From positions 1 through 14,032 of the forward strand of contig CAKZLA010000419.1 of the NCBI GenBank assembly GCA_937124525.1: 14,032 bases of DNA, written 5' to 3'. Within the stretch, counting starts at the first letter, position 1. Each line of letters starts with the position of its first letter. This document shows, in pieces, positions 13,892 through 14,032 of the stretch. The notes below the pieces were generated by a model. That model saw nothing but the letters and a program-made list of their open reading frames with translations. It had not been told where the DNA came from and did no database searches. The stretch is from an uncultured Desulfobacterium sp. (GTDB lineage: Bacteria > Desulfobacterota > Desulfobacteria > Desulfobacterales > Desulfobacteraceae). A program made the translations under genes and the position numbers.

Positions 13892-14032
13892 TTGCATAAA
13901 TATTATCTTTTTTTATTATTTATTATTTCTTTTATCCTGTCCAACCCATGGTTACTACCCGTGTGCAGCGCCCAGGATAATAACACCAGTCTTACAACCA
14001 TGGACACCATAATCGTTCGAGCTGCCAGACAG
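13892..14032 (+). CDS. btuB: BtuB-like TonB-dependent corrinoid receptor (5' part)
   Basis: Only the first 47 codons are in the window, open to its right end. From a TTG start the text reads a basic residue (Lys3), a hydrophobic run YYLFLLFIISFIL, and a cut site after CSA (27), that is a signal peptide. Then DTIIVRAARQ (38-47) follows, which matches the TonB box of BtuB-type receptors (DTxVVTA). GGGG lies eight bases before the TTG. The first in-frame ATG (14000) would remove the signal peptide and is unlikely. BtuB moves cobalamin across the outer membrane using TonB energy; the riboswitch in front strongly supports that substrate. The symbol rests on the riboswitch plus the TonB box, since the barrel is outside the window. 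Confidence 0.75.
   Translation, partial: MHKYYLFLLFIISFILSNPWLLPVCSAQDNNTSLTTMDTIIVRAARQ

Noticed and set aside
13688..13897. 69-residue minus-strand open frame
   Set aside because: It lies across the B12 riboswitch and its terminator, whose RNA elements explain this sequence.

Overview
The window looks like chromosomal DNA from a Gram-negative, anaerobic, sulfate-reducer-type bacterium (Desulfobacterota, Desulfobacteraceae-like). This is inferred from the mixture of families: an ABCG-type transporter with a CxCxxC linker, a Spo0M-like protein, a single-subunit FMN glutamate-synthase-like protein, a class II fumarase, and a B12 riboswitch in front of a TonB-dependent receptor. No rRNA, tRNA, CRISPR array or intact mobile element is visible. 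Eleven protein genes are supported; two run off the window edges.

Left part (1-3887). A minus-strand ABCG-like ATPase/permease runs off the left end. Upstream of it is a 436-base gap with mutually exclusive leader hairpins, a shuffled inverted-repeat cluster and the terminator of the next gene, a secreted helical protein of unknown function (2448-3299, minus). A further 588-base AT-rich gap has no convincing gene.

Centre (3888-8107), plus strand. A Spo0M/arrestin-like protein is followed by a SAM methyltransferase translationally coupled (ATGA) to a MoaD/ThiS-fold protein that lacks the usual C-terminal Gly-Gly. A cluster of palindromes resembling IS200/IS605 or REP ends comes next. Then a leader with a two-part hairpin and a strong intrinsic terminator precedes an FMN glutamate-synthase-like protein, which has an N-terminal four-cysteine cluster in place of the usual internal cysteines.

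Right part (8251-13366), minus strand. In transcription order, a polytopic membrane protein with C-terminal HEAT repeats overlaps a CPBP membrane protease, followed after 31 bases by class II fumarase. After a 289-base gap comes an unusual three-domain regulator: a KaiC-like domain with a ruined Walker A motif, an XRE helix-turn-helix and a cupin. A 9-base inverted repeat in front of the regulator may be its operator.

Right edge (13516-14032), plus strand, divergent from the HEAT gene. A complete cobalamin riboswitch with a textbook intrinsic terminator controls the start of a BtuB-like outer-membrane receptor. The receptor reads from a TTG codon through a signal peptide to a TonB box at the window end.

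The strongest candidates for undescribed biology are the pseudo-KaiC/XRE/cupin regulator with its putative operator, the structured leader before the glutamate-synthase-like gene, and the methyltransferase/MoaD-like pair without Gly-Gly.
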